Source: a bacterium (GTDB lineage Bacteria > UBA4055). From it: a stretch of DNA of 63,493 bases. Every line of letters starts with the position of its first letter. Position 1 is the stretch's first letter. The stretch covers positions 1-63,493 of the forward strand of contig JAKQBN010000050.1 in NCBI GenBank assembly GCA_029559475.1, in the 5' to 3' direction. Shown in pieces: positions 17,546-27,211 of this stretch. The position numbers and the translations under genes are program-made. Below the pieces are notes generated by a model that saw only the letters and a list, made by a program, of their open reading frames with translations, made no database searches and was not told the origin of the DNA.

Positions 17546-18641
17546 ATTCTTTCAGTTTGTTCAAGCCTGACTTAACGGTGCGGTAGAAGCTTTTAGCAAT
17601 ATCCACGATGGAACTGAATTTGTGATCGTATGGGCTGAAAGTGTCGCTCCTGTAGCTTTCTATTTCAATTTCGGCATTTTTGATAACTTCTTCAAGTTCG
17701 GCTTCTGACAGCTTCTGGAACGGCATGAATTTGAATTTATGTTTTTCTACTTCCTGCCTGAAATAAGCTATATCGTTCCAGTGTCTGGCTATGCGGGGCA
17801 TTAATTCAAGAGTCGTTTTAAGCAGATTTTTCATATTCAGTTCTTCTCCGAACGAATAGGTAAGATATCTTTCTTCAACAAGCCTCCAGAAACTGTCTGT
17901 AGCTTCATTTATATCAACAGCATCATATTCGATAGCCGTGCAGAAAAGCCCCCACAGAACATTTTTCTCTCTTCCCGTCAGACTTCGAGTAGGGGAAGAA
18001 GGAGCTTTATGCCAGTGCCTCAGATATCCTTTGTCCATAATGTAGGCAGTGGGATAACCGTTCCTGAGCATCCTGAGATTGAATTCCGTCCATTCACCCC
18101 AGTAGAACCTTCTCGGATTAAAATTCCCGATATCGCAGAAAAGCTGCCTGTATCCCGCTATCAGCATACCCTGTATCGGCATATACTTTAATTCTCCCTT
18201 ATCAATACTCGGCGTATTCTGCCGCGGTTTAAAAACTTCGTCCGTTCCTTCAATTAGAGAAGGTATTCCCACCAGTCCGAGAGGATATTTCTGAAGTGCC
18301 TGTTCGATAGAAGGGAAAATATCTCCGTGCAAAGTTATGTCATCATCTATAAAGCAGATAAGCGGGGATTTTGAAATGTTAAGCTGAAAATTCCTGCCTC
18401 CGCTTATGGATGTATCGGCATTGTTGAAATACACGCTTAAAGGAAGTTTTTTTGAATAACTTCTTATATCGCTTTCGATCTTATAATGTTCTGTTTTCTG
18501 ATCATGGTTGTAAACGACTATGATCTTCGCGCCTCTTTTAAATTCCTGCTCATTGAGCGATTGAATTAGTTTTTTGAGATACTCCTCTCTTCCGGGAATT
18601 GTCAGTATAGATATATTCCATAAGGGATTATTAATTTTCAT
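17544..18641 (-). CDS. Family 2 glycosyltransferase (GT-A fold)
   Basis: 365 residues, cytoplasmic, with no membrane helix. The N-terminus WNISILTIPGREEYLKKLIQSL is the nucleotide-binding opening of GT2 enzymes. Residues 97-101 (FIDDD) hold the metal-binding DxD, and WGEWTEFNLRM near residue 180 sits where GT2 enzymes place the acceptor-site acidic residues. The C-terminal 120 residues are helical and charged. It probably transfers a sugar during synthesis of a surface polysaccharide or glycolipid; donor and acceptor cannot be told from sequence. It starts 14 nt after the HAD phosphatase gene and is very likely in the same operon. Confidence 0.75.
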   Translation of the reverse strand: MKINNPLWNISILTIPGREEYLKKLIQSLNEQEFKRGAKIIVVYNHDQKTEHYKIESDIRSYSKKLPLSVYFNNADTSISGGRNFQLNISKSPLICFIDDDITLHGDIFPSIEQALQKYPLGLVGIPSLIEGTDEVFKPRQNTPSIDKGELKYMPIQGMLIAGYRQLFCDIGNFNPRRFYWGEWTEFNLRMLRNGYPTAYIMDKGYLRHWHKAPSSPTRSLTGREKNVLWGLFCTAIEYDAVDINEATDSFWRLVEERYLTYSFGEELNMKNLLKTTLELMPRIARHWNDIAYFRQEVEKHKFKFMPFQKLSEAELEEVIKNAEIEIESYRSDTFSPYDHKFSSIVDIAKSFYRTVKSGLNKLKE

Positions 18642-18655
18642 TTTACTGCCTCCTT

Positions 18656-19462
18656 TTATCGTACTTCATGAACTTCTGAAAGAATGGAGATCATTTCTTT
18701 CCAGCCTTTTGTGCCGGGTTGTTTCAGTTTTACAGCGTTTTCTATCGTATTCAATTTTTCATTATACCCGTCATTGTTGATTATGAATTTCTTAGATACG
18801 GCGTTCAAAAGACTGAAGTCATTGTCGGAATTACCTACACCGGCGGTCATTTCAGGATCAATGTTCATAGTTTTTATATAATATTTTACAGCTTCGCCTT
18901 TATCGAATCCTGTTGAAGCGGATAACCATTTTCCGCCGAAAACTAAGCTGATCCCCGATCTTCTGAACTCATCTGCAAGAGCTGAATTGGCAGTAGGTAT
19001 TTCTGATCTGAAAAGAACGGTCGCCCTGCGTGAAAGCGATCTTATTGCTGATGCTTTATCATAATCGCTAAATACAGCCGCAGTATCAGGCTCCAGCTTG
19101 TTAAGAATGACGGTTTTAATATTCAATTTTTTAAGTATCGATTCTGTTTCAGACAGAAGTTCAACGGCACATTTTCCGGTAAATATAAGATGATGTTCTT
19201 TCAGGGTTTCAGATATGACTGAATTTTTAATATGAACCGGAGGGTCGAAAAAACCCAGGACCGAGCCATTCTCCGCTATAAAATCGCCTTTCAGTCCCGT
19301 GGAATTTTGAAGATAAATAATTTCCTCAGCCGTTCTTGATGAAACAAAGACTATTCTGAATTTATCGGCTGTTTTTTTTAAAAAAGTCCTGCTGAAAACA
19401 ATATTGTAGCTGCTGTCGATAAATGTACCGTCAATATCGCTGAATATTATGGTTTTTTTCAT
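18656..19462 (-). CDS. HAD-superfamily (IIB) phosphatase, mannosyl-3-phosphoglycerate phosphatase-like
   Basis: 268 residues. I choose the ATG at 19462, 7 nt after AGGTG, over a GTG at 19468. Motif I is FSDIDGTF (Asp7, Asp9 with this start). Motif II Ser/Thr lies in IVFVSSRTAEEI, the Lys in FDKGEAV, and motif IV in GVGNSDNDFSLL. The AENGS segment and cap arrangement are those of Cof-type HAD-IIB sugar phosphatases, including MPG phosphatase. Substrate is therefore a phosphorylated sugar or sugar acid. The downstream glycosyltransferase in the same operon would fit synthesis of a glycosylated compatible solute or glycolipid, but that is inference. The start is preceded by a good minus-strand promoter. 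Confidence 0.7.
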   Translation of the reverse strand: MKKTIIFSDIDGTFIDSSYNIVFSRTFLKKTADKFRIVFVSSRTAEEIIYLQNSTGLKGDFIAENGSVLGFFDPPVHIKNSVISETLKEHHLIFTGKCAVELLSETESILKKLNIKTVILNKLEPDTAAVFSDYDKASAIRSLSRRATVLFRSEIPTANSALADEFRRSGISLVFGGKWLSASTGFDKGEAVKYYIKTMNIDPEMTAGVGNSDNDFSLLNAVSKKFIINNDGYNEKLNTIENAVKLKQPGTKGWKEMISILSEVHEVR

Positions 19463-19523
19463 TTGCACTCACCTATACTATTACGGCAATAATTTCGTAT
19501 CAGCTGTCAGGGTCTCATTTTTG

Positions 19524-19552
19524 AATATAATTAAATTGAGGGTATATTCCAA
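19524..19552 (-). promoter_or_regulatory. Predicted promoter of the HAD-glycosyltransferase operon
   Basis: Minus strand TTGGAA (19552-19547), 17 bp, TATATT (19529-19524). It is divergent from the permease promoter. Confidence 0.5.
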
Positions 19553-19582
19553 ATAATTTTTTCAAACGCGATGTAATGAATA

Positions 19583-19611
19583 TTTACTTTTTTATTTGTT
19601 TTGATTATATT
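19583..19611 (+). promoter_or_regulatory. Predicted promoter of the SLC12-like permease
   Basis: TTTACT (19583-19588), 17 bp, TATATT (19606-19611), 37 nt before the start codon. Confidence 0.45.
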
Positions 19612-19647
19612 CGGAATCGATTGAATTCAAATCGGGCCGGCAAATAA

Positions 19648-21957
19648 ATGACTATAGACAAAAAAGAAATAAAAAAATTCGGAACATTCAAGGGCGTTTT
19701 CGTGCCTTCGACCGAAGCGATACTCGGTGCGGTCCTATTTCTGCTGCTGCCGCTTTTGACAGCCGACCTAGGTCTTTATAAGATGTTGTTGATCGTGGTT
19801 TTAGCCCACACCGTAACTTTCTCTACTATGTTCTCGATCTCGGACATCGCTACAAATCTGAATACTATAGGCGGCGGCGGAATGTACGCGCTTATCAAAA
19901 GATCATTGGGTAAAGCGATGGGCGGCTCGATCGGCATTCAGCTTTTTCTTGCTCAGGCGGCATCCATCGGATTTTATTCGATAGGTTTCGCAGAGCCGCT
20001 TCATCCGATACTGATGCCGTTCTTAAAGGATATTTCATTTTTTTCCGGAACAGAGGCGGCCGATATTTTATTTCAGAAGCAGTTGCTGTCAAGCGTAATT
20101 TTTATGATATTCTTCACGATCGTGATGTGCGGTGCTGATTTTACACTTAAAATTCAGATCCTGATACTTTATATTATGGGTATAAGCATTTTGACCATTA
20201 TAATTTCTCCCTTCTTCGACTTCCAGTTCATGGGTAAAGAACTGTTTCTCGGCCTCGATCAGATAAATCTGACAGGCAACAGGGCAATAACTACCGGAAT
20301 ATTCTTTACGGCTTTCGCGCAGTTTTTCCCTGCCGTCTGCGGGGTGGATGCCGGAGTGGGAATGAGCGGGGATCTGAAAGACCCGAAAAGAAGCCTCGTC
20401 AAAGGCACATTATACTCGATCACCATCACTTTTGTTGTTTATCTGATCGTAACCTTTGTTTTCTCATTAATGAACAAAGAGCTTCTTATTACAACTTATA
20501 CTCAAAACGGAGACGCGACGGGATATCTTCTGCCTGACATTCTAAAAGCAGCTTCAGGATATACAAGTACAATTTTCGGCATAATAATACTTATAGGGAT
20601 TTTATTCGCGACAGGCTCATCCGCCCTCAGCGTATTTATGACCGCTCCGAGAACCTTACAGAGCATGACAAGGGACGGAATATTCCCCGAATTGTTCAGC
20701 TTTTTAGGCAGGGATTTTAAAAAGGACGGAAATGAGCCGAGATTTGCTGTAATAGTCTCGTTCTTTATCGGATTCGGAGTTATATGGATGGGCGACATCA
20801 GTATGGCCGCGACAATAGTCGGTATCTGTTTTCTGATAGTATACGGAATGCTAAACGGTTCAGCTTTTCTCGAAAGAATAAGCGGGAATCCTTCATTCAG
20901 GCCGACTTCTAAAGGTCACTGGGTGATCTCGTTCTACGGCTTTGTAATATCTATGGTGATAATCCTGCTGTTCAGCTGGTGGATCGGAGTATTGGCGATA
21001 CTGTTCCAGTATATTGTTTTTGTGCTTATCCTGAAATTCAAATCTAAAGGCCGGCTGGAAGGAGTCTGGTGGGGAGTCATATTCTTTTTTGTATCGAAGG
21101 GGCTCAAAACTTTGAACACGATAGTTCAGGGAAGTAAGAACTGGAGGCCGGTAGTCACCGCATTTGCTTTCTCAGACAGAAAAGATCAGGTCTTTAATAT
21201 TAAATTTATGGCGGATGTAATATCGAAATATAAAGGGCTTGTTAATCTTAATATTCTTAAAAAACATACAGATACCGAAAGAACGATCCGTCTCAGGCAT
21301 TATAAAGAAGGCGCACCTTTCAATATCGTTGAGGTAAGAGATCCTTCGCTGGCAATGCTAAGCATTCTTCAGGTTAGTTATATCGGCGGATTCGTGCCTA
21401 ATACGATCCTGTTCGATTATAATCCGGGTATTGACAACCTTACGGTTTTCCGTAGAATACTGGATCTAAAAAAGAATGTGCTCCTGCTAAAAAGCAATAA
21501 GAGTTTTATAATTGAGGGGAATATCGATATTGATATATGGTGGAGAGGAGATAAGAACGGAAACCTTATGGTTATGCTGGCTTATATAATAAGTACGACC
21601 CTTGAAAAAGATACAAAGAAAGACTGCAACCTCAGAATTATAAGAAAACTGAGCGCTGACGAAGCCGCTGACACCGCGAGATCCGAAATGCAGACTCTTT
21701 TAAACAAGGCAAGGCTTTTAGGCGAAATAATAATAATCCCTTATTCTGATGAGCCTTTTGTAGATACGATAAAAAAAGTTTCTGAAAGATCTGAGCTGAT
21801 CATGATAGGACTTCCGGGGCAGTATGTTATCGAGAACGATGAAAGAGTTTTTAAATTCGACCGGAATTTTATTGAAAACGGTCTTGCAGATTATAAAGAT
21901 CTGCCGCCGATCCTGCTGGTGAAAAGTGCAGTCCAGTTCGAATTATTCGAAGAATAA
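19648..21957 (+). CDS. APC-superfamily permease with large cytoplasmic tail, SLC12 (cation-chloride cotransporter)-like
   Basis: 769 residues. The first 470 hold about twelve hydrophobic segments with an APC core. The first helix region is KGVFVPSTEAILGAVLFLLLP, with a glycine-rich unwound segment at NTIGGGGMYALIKRSLG. The last 290 residues are soluble (WRPVVTAFAFSDRKDQVFNIKF, then YKDLPPILLVKSA at the very end). A long C-terminal domain after the APC core is characteristic of SLC12 transporters rather than ordinary amino-acid permeases, which end after the twelfth helix. The likely role is ion-coupled transport of chloride/cations or amino acids across the inner membrane; the substrate is unresolved. 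It has its own promoter, and no clear ribosome binding site is visible before the ATG. Confidence 0.7.
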   Translation: MTIDKKEIKKFGTFKGVFVPSTEAILGAVLFLLLPLLTADLGLYKMLLIVVLAHTVTFSTMFSISDIATNLNTIGGGGMYALIKRSLGKAMGGSIGIQLFLAQAASIGFYSIGFAEPLHPILMPFLKDISFFSGTEAADILFQKQLLSSVIFMIFFTIVMCGADFTLKIQILILYIMGISILTIIISPFFDFQFMGKELFLGLDQINLTGNRAITTGIFFTAFAQFFPAVCGVDAGVGMSGDLKDPKRSLVKGTLYSITITFVVYLIVTFVFSLMNKELLITTYTQNGDATGYLLPDILKAASGYTSTIFGIIILIGILFATGSSALSVFMTAPRTLQSMTRDGIFPELFSFLGRDFKKDGNEPRFAVIVSFFIGFGVIWMGDISMAATIVGICFLIVYGMLNGSAFLERISGNPSFRPTSKGHWVISFYGFVISMVIILLFSWWIGVLAILFQYIVFVLILKFKSKGRLEGVWWGVIFFFVSKGLKTLNTIVQGSKNWRPVVTAFAFSDRKDQVFNIKFMADVISKYKGLVNLNILKKHTDTERTIRLRHYKEGAPFNIVEVRDPSLAMLSILQVSYIGGFVPNTILFDYNPGIDNLTVFRRILDLKKNVLLLKSNKSFIIEGNIDIDIWWRGDKNGNLMVMLAYIISTTLEKDTKKDCNLRIIRKLSADEAADTARSEMQTLLNKARLLGEIIIIPYSDEPFVDTIKKVSERSELIMIGLPGQYVIENDERVFKFDRNFIENGLADYKDLPPILLVKSAVQFELFEE

Positions 21958-21977
21958 TATCGAGCCTTATCAAATTG

Positions 21978-24900
21978 TTATTTTAAAATATTTTTTTTCT
22001 CTTCTATCCGCTCGATGACCTTTTTAGCCTGTCTGCCGTACGAATCGGCAGCGTGGTCTTTTGCGATCTGGTTCAGAAGTTCGAGAGCTTTGTCGAATTC
22101 GTTCAGTTCTTCGTAGCATAGAGCTGTTTTATATATCGATGTCAGTTTCCATTCAAAAGGCGAATCAGTTTTACTTAAATATTTAACCTTCAGAAATTCC
22201 GTTATAGCCTGCCTGTAATTTTTCATCATCATATATGTTTCCGCTATAAAGAACTGACATGCGGCCTCATCGTCGCCTTTCGCTTCGAAGAGCAGACGCT
22301 TGAAATAGTCCAGAGCCGTATCGTACTCCTCGTTCCGCTGATATATATTACCGATCTCTATCCTCTTCTGGAAAACATCATCCTCATCGGGATATTTTGA
22401 TATATATTCCCGGATCAATTTCCCGCCCGCGTCGTTGAACCCGAGCTTCAGATAAAGGTCGATGATGTTCTTGTACGTATTCTTTTTCAGTCTGTGATCC
22501 TTAGGATACTTTATGATCTTCTGGAACGATTCTATTGCTTTATCGAATTCCTCGCGGTTATTATAAATAGCGCCGAGATGATAGCTGGTCTCAACGGCTA
22601 TCTCGTCTTCCGGATATTTATCAACGACGTTCTTCCATATCTCAAAAGCCTCGTCCTTTTTACCTATATTGTAAAGACAGACAGCCTGACCGTAAAGCGC
22701 TTTCGGCACAAGAAGGCTTTTCGGAAAATCGCTCAGCAGTGCTTTATAGGCTTTGAGAGCTTTATCATTATCGTTCAGCGATAAAAAAGCGTTGGCTTTG
22801 GAAAGATAGAATTCCGGATCGAATATTTCTCTGTCGTAGCTGTCTTTGTGTTTTTTCTGAAATTCTTTAAGAAGACCGTCAGCCTGAGTAATGTGCTGTT
22901 TTGCGTAGGTCGAGTTTATTATTTTTGCTTCAACGGCTTTTTTATCTGACGGATCGGATTTTTTCATGATCTCATTATATTGAGCTATGGCCTTGTCGTA
23001 ATTCCCTTTTTCTGCTTCAATATCGGCCAGAGCGAGAGCGGCTTCATAACCGCTGCTTCCGCCGGTCAGAGAGCTCAGAGCCCTGAAATTCTCTTCGAGC
23101 GCTGTCTGATTATTCTGTTTTCTGTATATTTCAGATAGTTTCTGAAGAATGTACTGCTTTTCCGAACCCGAGTTTTTGTAAATAAGCGCTTTCTGATAAA
23201 AGGTTTCAGCTCTTCTAAGATCGCTCATCTTAAAATAAATATCCGCGATGAATTTTGAATAATCCCTGTCACTGATGCTCCACGAAGATGAAATATTGCC
23301 TTTATCAATATCATTCTGGAGTTCAGAATATATGGCAAGAGCTTTCTCATACTTCCCGTCAGAAGCAAACACACCCGCCTTTCGTTCTGAAAGTCCGGCA
23401 GGATCGGATGCATAAAAGTAATTTGCGGCGATCGTGTTAAGATAAGTAATTCTATTTTCAGCTTTTTCATTCGGAGAATCCGCAAGAGTATTCAGGCTTT
23501 TGAAAGCGATCTGAGCGTCCGGTGACCTTGATAAATTTTTCAGCAGCTCATCTGAAGCTGACACATTACCGTCAGCTCTGTAAAGCGATGCGATCATGTA
23601 TGTCGCGGCATCATAGTAAACAGATCCTGTCTTCGTTTTGAAGATACTGTTTATTTTATTTATCAGATCAGGTTGTTTCGAATTTTTTGTCTTAAGCTGA
23701 AAATATCTGAACGAAAGAGTTCCGTCGGGATCGTCGAGCTGTTCTCTCTGAACTGCTTCCATTGTTTCTCCGGCGATCGAACTCAGCTCGTTAGCTTCCC
23801 AGATCTTATCCGCAATGCTCAATAATTCCGAGCATGCTTTGAATTTCCAGTTCTTTTGCGAATTCGGATCTGAAATTATACCCCTTAATATATCCGCGGC
23901 TGTTTTCAGCTCGTCTTTTTCCTTTTCTTTCAGCCTTAATTTACAAACGGCTCTTATGAACCTTACTTCTGTTCCGTTATCCCTGTTCCCGGTCGCGGTA
24001 ACATATCTTTCTAAAAACTCGCCGGCTCTGACATAGTCTTTCATATCGTTAAAATAGAACCTCGACCAGTCTAAAAAAAGTTTCTGTTTGTTCTCCTCAT
24101 AAGACGATCTCGAAGCAAGATCCGCCAGTTTGTCGTTTAATTCAGGACTCCTGAGTTTATTTTCCAGAAGATATTTTATCCTTGTTTCAGATATTGATCT
24201 GAATTCCGAAGCTCCGTACATTTTTATTAAAAGATCATACTGCTCGTAAGCTTTTTCCCAGTTCTGCAGTTTGAAAGCTGATTCAGCGCAGGAAAAAACG
24301 GCATCGTCAGCAAATACAGAAGAAGGGAAACTCAGAAAATGATCTCGAAGGATCTCGTATGCGGAAGCGTATTTTCCTGAATCGAAATACGATCTGCCTA
24401 TCATATAATTGATCTTTCCTGAAGCTTGATCGCCGGGAAAAAGCTCCAGATATTTCTGAAGAGCACCAATTCCTTTTTCGTGCTTTTTAGCCTTAAAATA
24501 GTTTTCTGACGAATTTAAAAGGGCGGTTCTGACGATATCGGGATCTTTTTCAATAAAAGTTTTATCGCCGGCCGGGATAAGGAAAACATCGCCGGATTTC
24601 TCGAACTGATTAAGTGCGGAAAGCGTATGAGCTATTTTCATCTCAAGTAAAGGATCTTTTCCCGATCCAAGCGCCTGTTCAAAAGATAAAAGAGCTTTAT
24701 TATAGTCTTTTTTGAAAAATTCGGCATCGCCTTTTATATTCAGAACTGCCTTCTTATAATTTTCAGGCACTGATCTTTCCGTGTCGACTATTTTTAAAGC
24801 TTCTTCGTATCCTCCGGAAAGCAGCAGAATTTCGCTCAGTTTGATCAGAACGGGATAATAACTGTCGTCTTTTGCGGATGTTTCTTTAAAAACCGATCTG

Positions 24901-25589
24901 AGCGTTCTTTTTGCACCGGAAACATCGTTCTGCCTTAAAAGGAAATCAGAGTACTTTAAGCCTGCTGAGGCCGTTATTTCACCCGAAGCTGAACGCAGAA
25001 CATCCGAATATATTCTGTCTGCAAGCGCCGGCTGGCCTTCTTTTTCATATATTTCTGCTAATATAAGCTGTGAAAGTTTCGTGAAGTTGTTTTTAGGATA
25101 GGTTTTATTTAACAGAGCCGCATTATCCTTTGCATTCTCAGCCATTCCGGCCTCATTGAAAAGCGCTATGGCCTTATAATAGCATTCAGGTATCCGGCTT
25201 GAAGACGGGAAATAATTTTTAAGCTGCAGATAATAACGGGCTGATTTTTCCAATTCACCGTTTTCTTTGTGAAGATCGGCTGTTTTAATTATAGCTGCTT
25301 CGCAGAATTCGGATTTCGGATAATCGAGAATGAGTTTCTGGTAGTTTTTAAGCGCGTTTTCTTTATCGTTGAGTGCGAGGTATGCTTCGGCAAGATAGTA
25401 CTGGACTTTCGGGGCCGAGACGCTGGAGCCGTACTGTTCCATAAAGCTTTTGAACTGAGTTACAGCGACATCAAATATCTTATCGTTATAAAGCTTCATA
25501 CCGTAGGTTAGGTTCGAGCTTTCGTCAGACTGGCAGAAAATCTGTGCTGTAAACATAAAAATCATAATCGCCTGTACGATCCTGCTCAT
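21978..25589 (-). CDS. Giant periplasmic TPR protein
   Basis: 1203 residues with a signal peptide (MSRIVQAIMIFMFTAQIFC); the Cys could be a lipobox residue. The rest is almost entirely tetratricopeptide repeats. The first (YGMKLYNDKIFDVAVTQFKS) and the C-terminal ones (ALYGQAVCLYNIGKKDEAF and similar) are BamD/YbgF-like outer-membrane TPRs with YP in the turn. No catalytic domain is visible. It is probably a scaffold in envelope assembly or secretion, and proteins of this layout are common in FCB bacteria. It is the last gene of the six-gene operon beginning at 32322, 14 nt after the PHP gene. Confidence 0.75.
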   Translation of the reverse strand: MSRIVQAIMIFMFTAQIFCQSDESSNLTYGMKLYNDKIFDVAVTQFKSFMEQYGSSVSAPKVQYYLAEAYLALNDKENALKNYQKLILDYPKSEFCEAAIIKTADLHKENGELEKSARYYLQLKNYFPSSSRIPECYYKAIALFNEAGMAENAKDNAALLNKTYPKNNFTKLSQLILAEIYEKEGQPALADRIYSDVLRSASGEITASAGLKYSDFLLRQNDVSGAKRTLRSVFKETSAKDDSYYPVLIKLSEILLLSGGYEEALKIVDTERSVPENYKKAVLNIKGDAEFFKKDYNKALLSFEQALGSGKDPLLEMKIAHTLSALNQFEKSGDVFLIPAGDKTFIEKDPDIVRTALLNSSENYFKAKKHEKGIGALQKYLELFPGDQASGKINYMIGRSYFDSGKYASAYEILRDHFLSFPSSVFADDAVFSCAESAFKLQNWEKAYEQYDLLIKMYGASEFRSISETRIKYLLENKLRSPELNDKLADLASRSSYEENKQKLFLDWSRFYFNDMKDYVRAGEFLERYVTATGNRDNGTEVRFIRAVCKLRLKEKEKDELKTAADILRGIISDPNSQKNWKFKACSELLSIADKIWEANELSSIAGETMEAVQREQLDDPDGTLSFRYFQLKTKNSKQPDLINKINSIFKTKTGSVYYDAATYMIASLYRADGNVSASDELLKNLSRSPDAQIAFKSLNTLADSPNEKAENRITYLNTIAANYFYASDPAGLSERKAGVFASDGKYEKALAIYSELQNDIDKGNISSSWSISDRDYSKFIADIYFKMSDLRRAETFYQKALIYKNSGSEKQYILQKLSEIYRKQNNQTALEENFRALSSLTGGSSGYEAALALADIEAEKGNYDKAIAQYNEIMKKSDPSDKKAVEAKIINSTYAKQHITQADGLLKEFQKKHKDSYDREIFDPEFYLSKANAFLSLNDNDKALKAYKALLSDFPKSLLVPKALYGQAVCLYNIGKKDEAFEIWKNVVDKYPEDEIAVETSYHLGAIYNNREEFDKAIESFQKIIKYPKDHRLKKNTYKNIIDLYLKLGFNDAGGKLIREYISKYPDEDDVFQKRIEIGNIYQRNEEYDTALDYFKRLLFEAKGDDEAACQFFIAETYMMMKNYRQAITEFLKVKYLSKTDSPFEWKLTSIYKTALCYEELNEFDKALELLNQIAKDHAADSYGRQAKKVIERIEEKKNILK

Positions 25590-25603
25590 AAATATTTCTC
25601 CGT

Positions 25604-27202
25604 TTATTTATTTATCCACACCGGATTCGAATATGCCCTGTGCTCAAGCTGCTGACCGTTATTTAAAGTGAAAGACGTGCATACAACGATCCTAATGTAA
25701 TGATCGGTCTTAGCTTTTTGGAGAGGAATCGTCACGTTAAAGCTGTATATATTATCTGTGAATTCCTGCTGCCATAACACTTTTTCTTCAATGGAGCCGA
25801 TATTTCCTTTATAGATGACAACTGATCTGAGATGTCCGGAATAATCTGATGAATTTACGAATAATTCAGCTTCGATATTATCAGAAACCGCATTAAAAGA
25901 ACTGCCCAGATCGTACTGACGGTCCGCGTCCCTTACAGTAAAAAGAATGTGAGGTCCGTTCGTGATGTACATATTACCCGACTTGACTGCCGATAGAATA
26001 CTTTCCTTTGTTCTGTAAGACGAGAAGACTACGGTTCTGCATTTTCCGAATAACTGTTTCTTCTCTGATGTAAGCCTGAACATGGGCATTTTCACCTGCC
26101 TGAAAACGTTGAAATTCCCGTGGGCGTCATTACCGGCGGTAATTAAGACCCTGTTTCCCGCGAGAAGCATTTGCACCCAGTTCTCAAGACCCGTAAAAAA
26201 ATCCGCGTCATATTCACCGTTCAGTATCTGAATATGACCTATATTGTTATTTAGAACGTCTTCAGCTGTCCAAATTCCTCTTTTTACTAAAAAATATTCC
26301 AGCCTCGGGATCTTATTGAACGGATGGGCGGCAACCGCGAGAGATGTATCTTTTATAGCGCTAGTCACATCTTCAATAGAATTCTCACTTCTTGTTCTCA
26401 GCCATCTTTCAGCGCCGTCTCCGCTCCCTTTAAAATACTCATCGTCATAAACGAGCAGATGCACGTTCCTGTTCTTTGCATTACGTACCGTGACCTCTTC
26501 GCCGGGTATTATCGTTAATTCATCGTCGGAGAGCTCATCGCATGAACTTCTCATGTCGTTAAAATTGGGGATCTCCGGATCGTTCTCTAGATAGTTATCA
26601 CGCTTGTCGTCAAGATCGTACGAATGGTCGGTTACGGCAAAGAAATCCAGTCCCAATGCCTTCGCGCATCCGGCCGCAGCCTTTACGGGAGCTCCGAATT
26701 CTACCTGATCCCGTGTGTAAAATGAATGATAATGCAGATCTCCCTGAATATAGTTATCGAAAAGCTCCTCATTGTCCGAAAGATAGACTTCGAAAAATGA
26801 CGGGATCTCTTTGAAATTGTCATTTATAATTTCTTTTAACGATTCTTTAATATAGACCGCTATCTCCGCGCTAACGTTCACGAATCCCTTTTTGTCCTGA
26901 AAATCGAAAGTGAATTCCCTAAAATAAAGCGGATCATTGATCAGCTCGTTGATCATAAAGGTTTTCGTGAATAAAGATCCGTCCCCGAAAACAAAATGGA
27001 GCTTTACAGCCCAGAGCCTGACGGGGAAGAGGTCTGCGTCCTTTATGATCAGATAAACGGGAAGTTTTCCGCTTTTGGTTTTATATGGCATGTCGATCAG
27101 AATCTCGGGTTCTTCTACGTAGTATTTTGAGAATTTAAAGAACCTGAACCTGTAATGGATCTCTGGATAAAGAAGAAAGTATGGAAGAAAACTTGTAAGC
27201 AT
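25604..27202 (-). CDS. PHP-domain metallohydrolase (CehA/McbA-like)
   Basis: 532 residues, no signal peptide. Residues 1-150 form a beta-rich N-terminal domain of unknown role. The PHP core starts at GDLHYHSFYTRD (His157, His159) and continues with AVTDHSYD (Asp192, His193), PGEEVTV and VAAHPF. The final site is AGNDAHGN near residue 350, so the usual metal-binding His/Asp set of PHP hydrolases is present. A beta-sandwich of about 130 residues closes the protein. The CehA/McbA group hydrolyses phosphoesters or esters with divalent metals; the natural substrate is unknown. Spacing to the ABC-2-like gene upstream is 9 nt, so it belongs to the same operon. Confidence 0.75.
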   Translation of the reverse strand: MLTSFLPYFLLYPEIHYRFRFFKFSKYYVEEPEILIDMPYKTKSGKLPVYLIIKDADLFPVRLWAVKLHFVFGDGSLFTKTFMINELINDPLYFREFTFDFQDKKGFVNVSAEIAVYIKESLKEIINDNFKEIPSFFEVYLSDNEELFDNYIQGDLHYHSFYTRDQVEFGAPVKAAAGCAKALGLDFFAVTDHSYDLDDKRDNYLENDPEIPNFNDMRSSCDELSDDELTIIPGEEVTVRNAKNRNVHLLVYDDEYFKGSGDGAERWLRTRSENSIEDVTSAIKDTSLAVAAHPFNKIPRLEYFLVKRGIWTAEDVLNNNIGHIQILNGEYDADFFTGLENWVQMLLAGNRVLITAGNDAHGNFNVFRQVKMPMFRLTSEKKQLFGKCRTVVFSSYRTKESILSAVKSGNMYITNGPHILFTVRDADRQYDLGSSFNAVSDNIEAELFVNSSDYSGHLRSVVIYKGNIGSIEEKVLWQQEFTDNIYSFNVTIPLQKAKTDHYIRIVVCTSFTLNNGQQLEHRAYSNPVWINK

Positions 27203-27211
27203 TATTTATCC

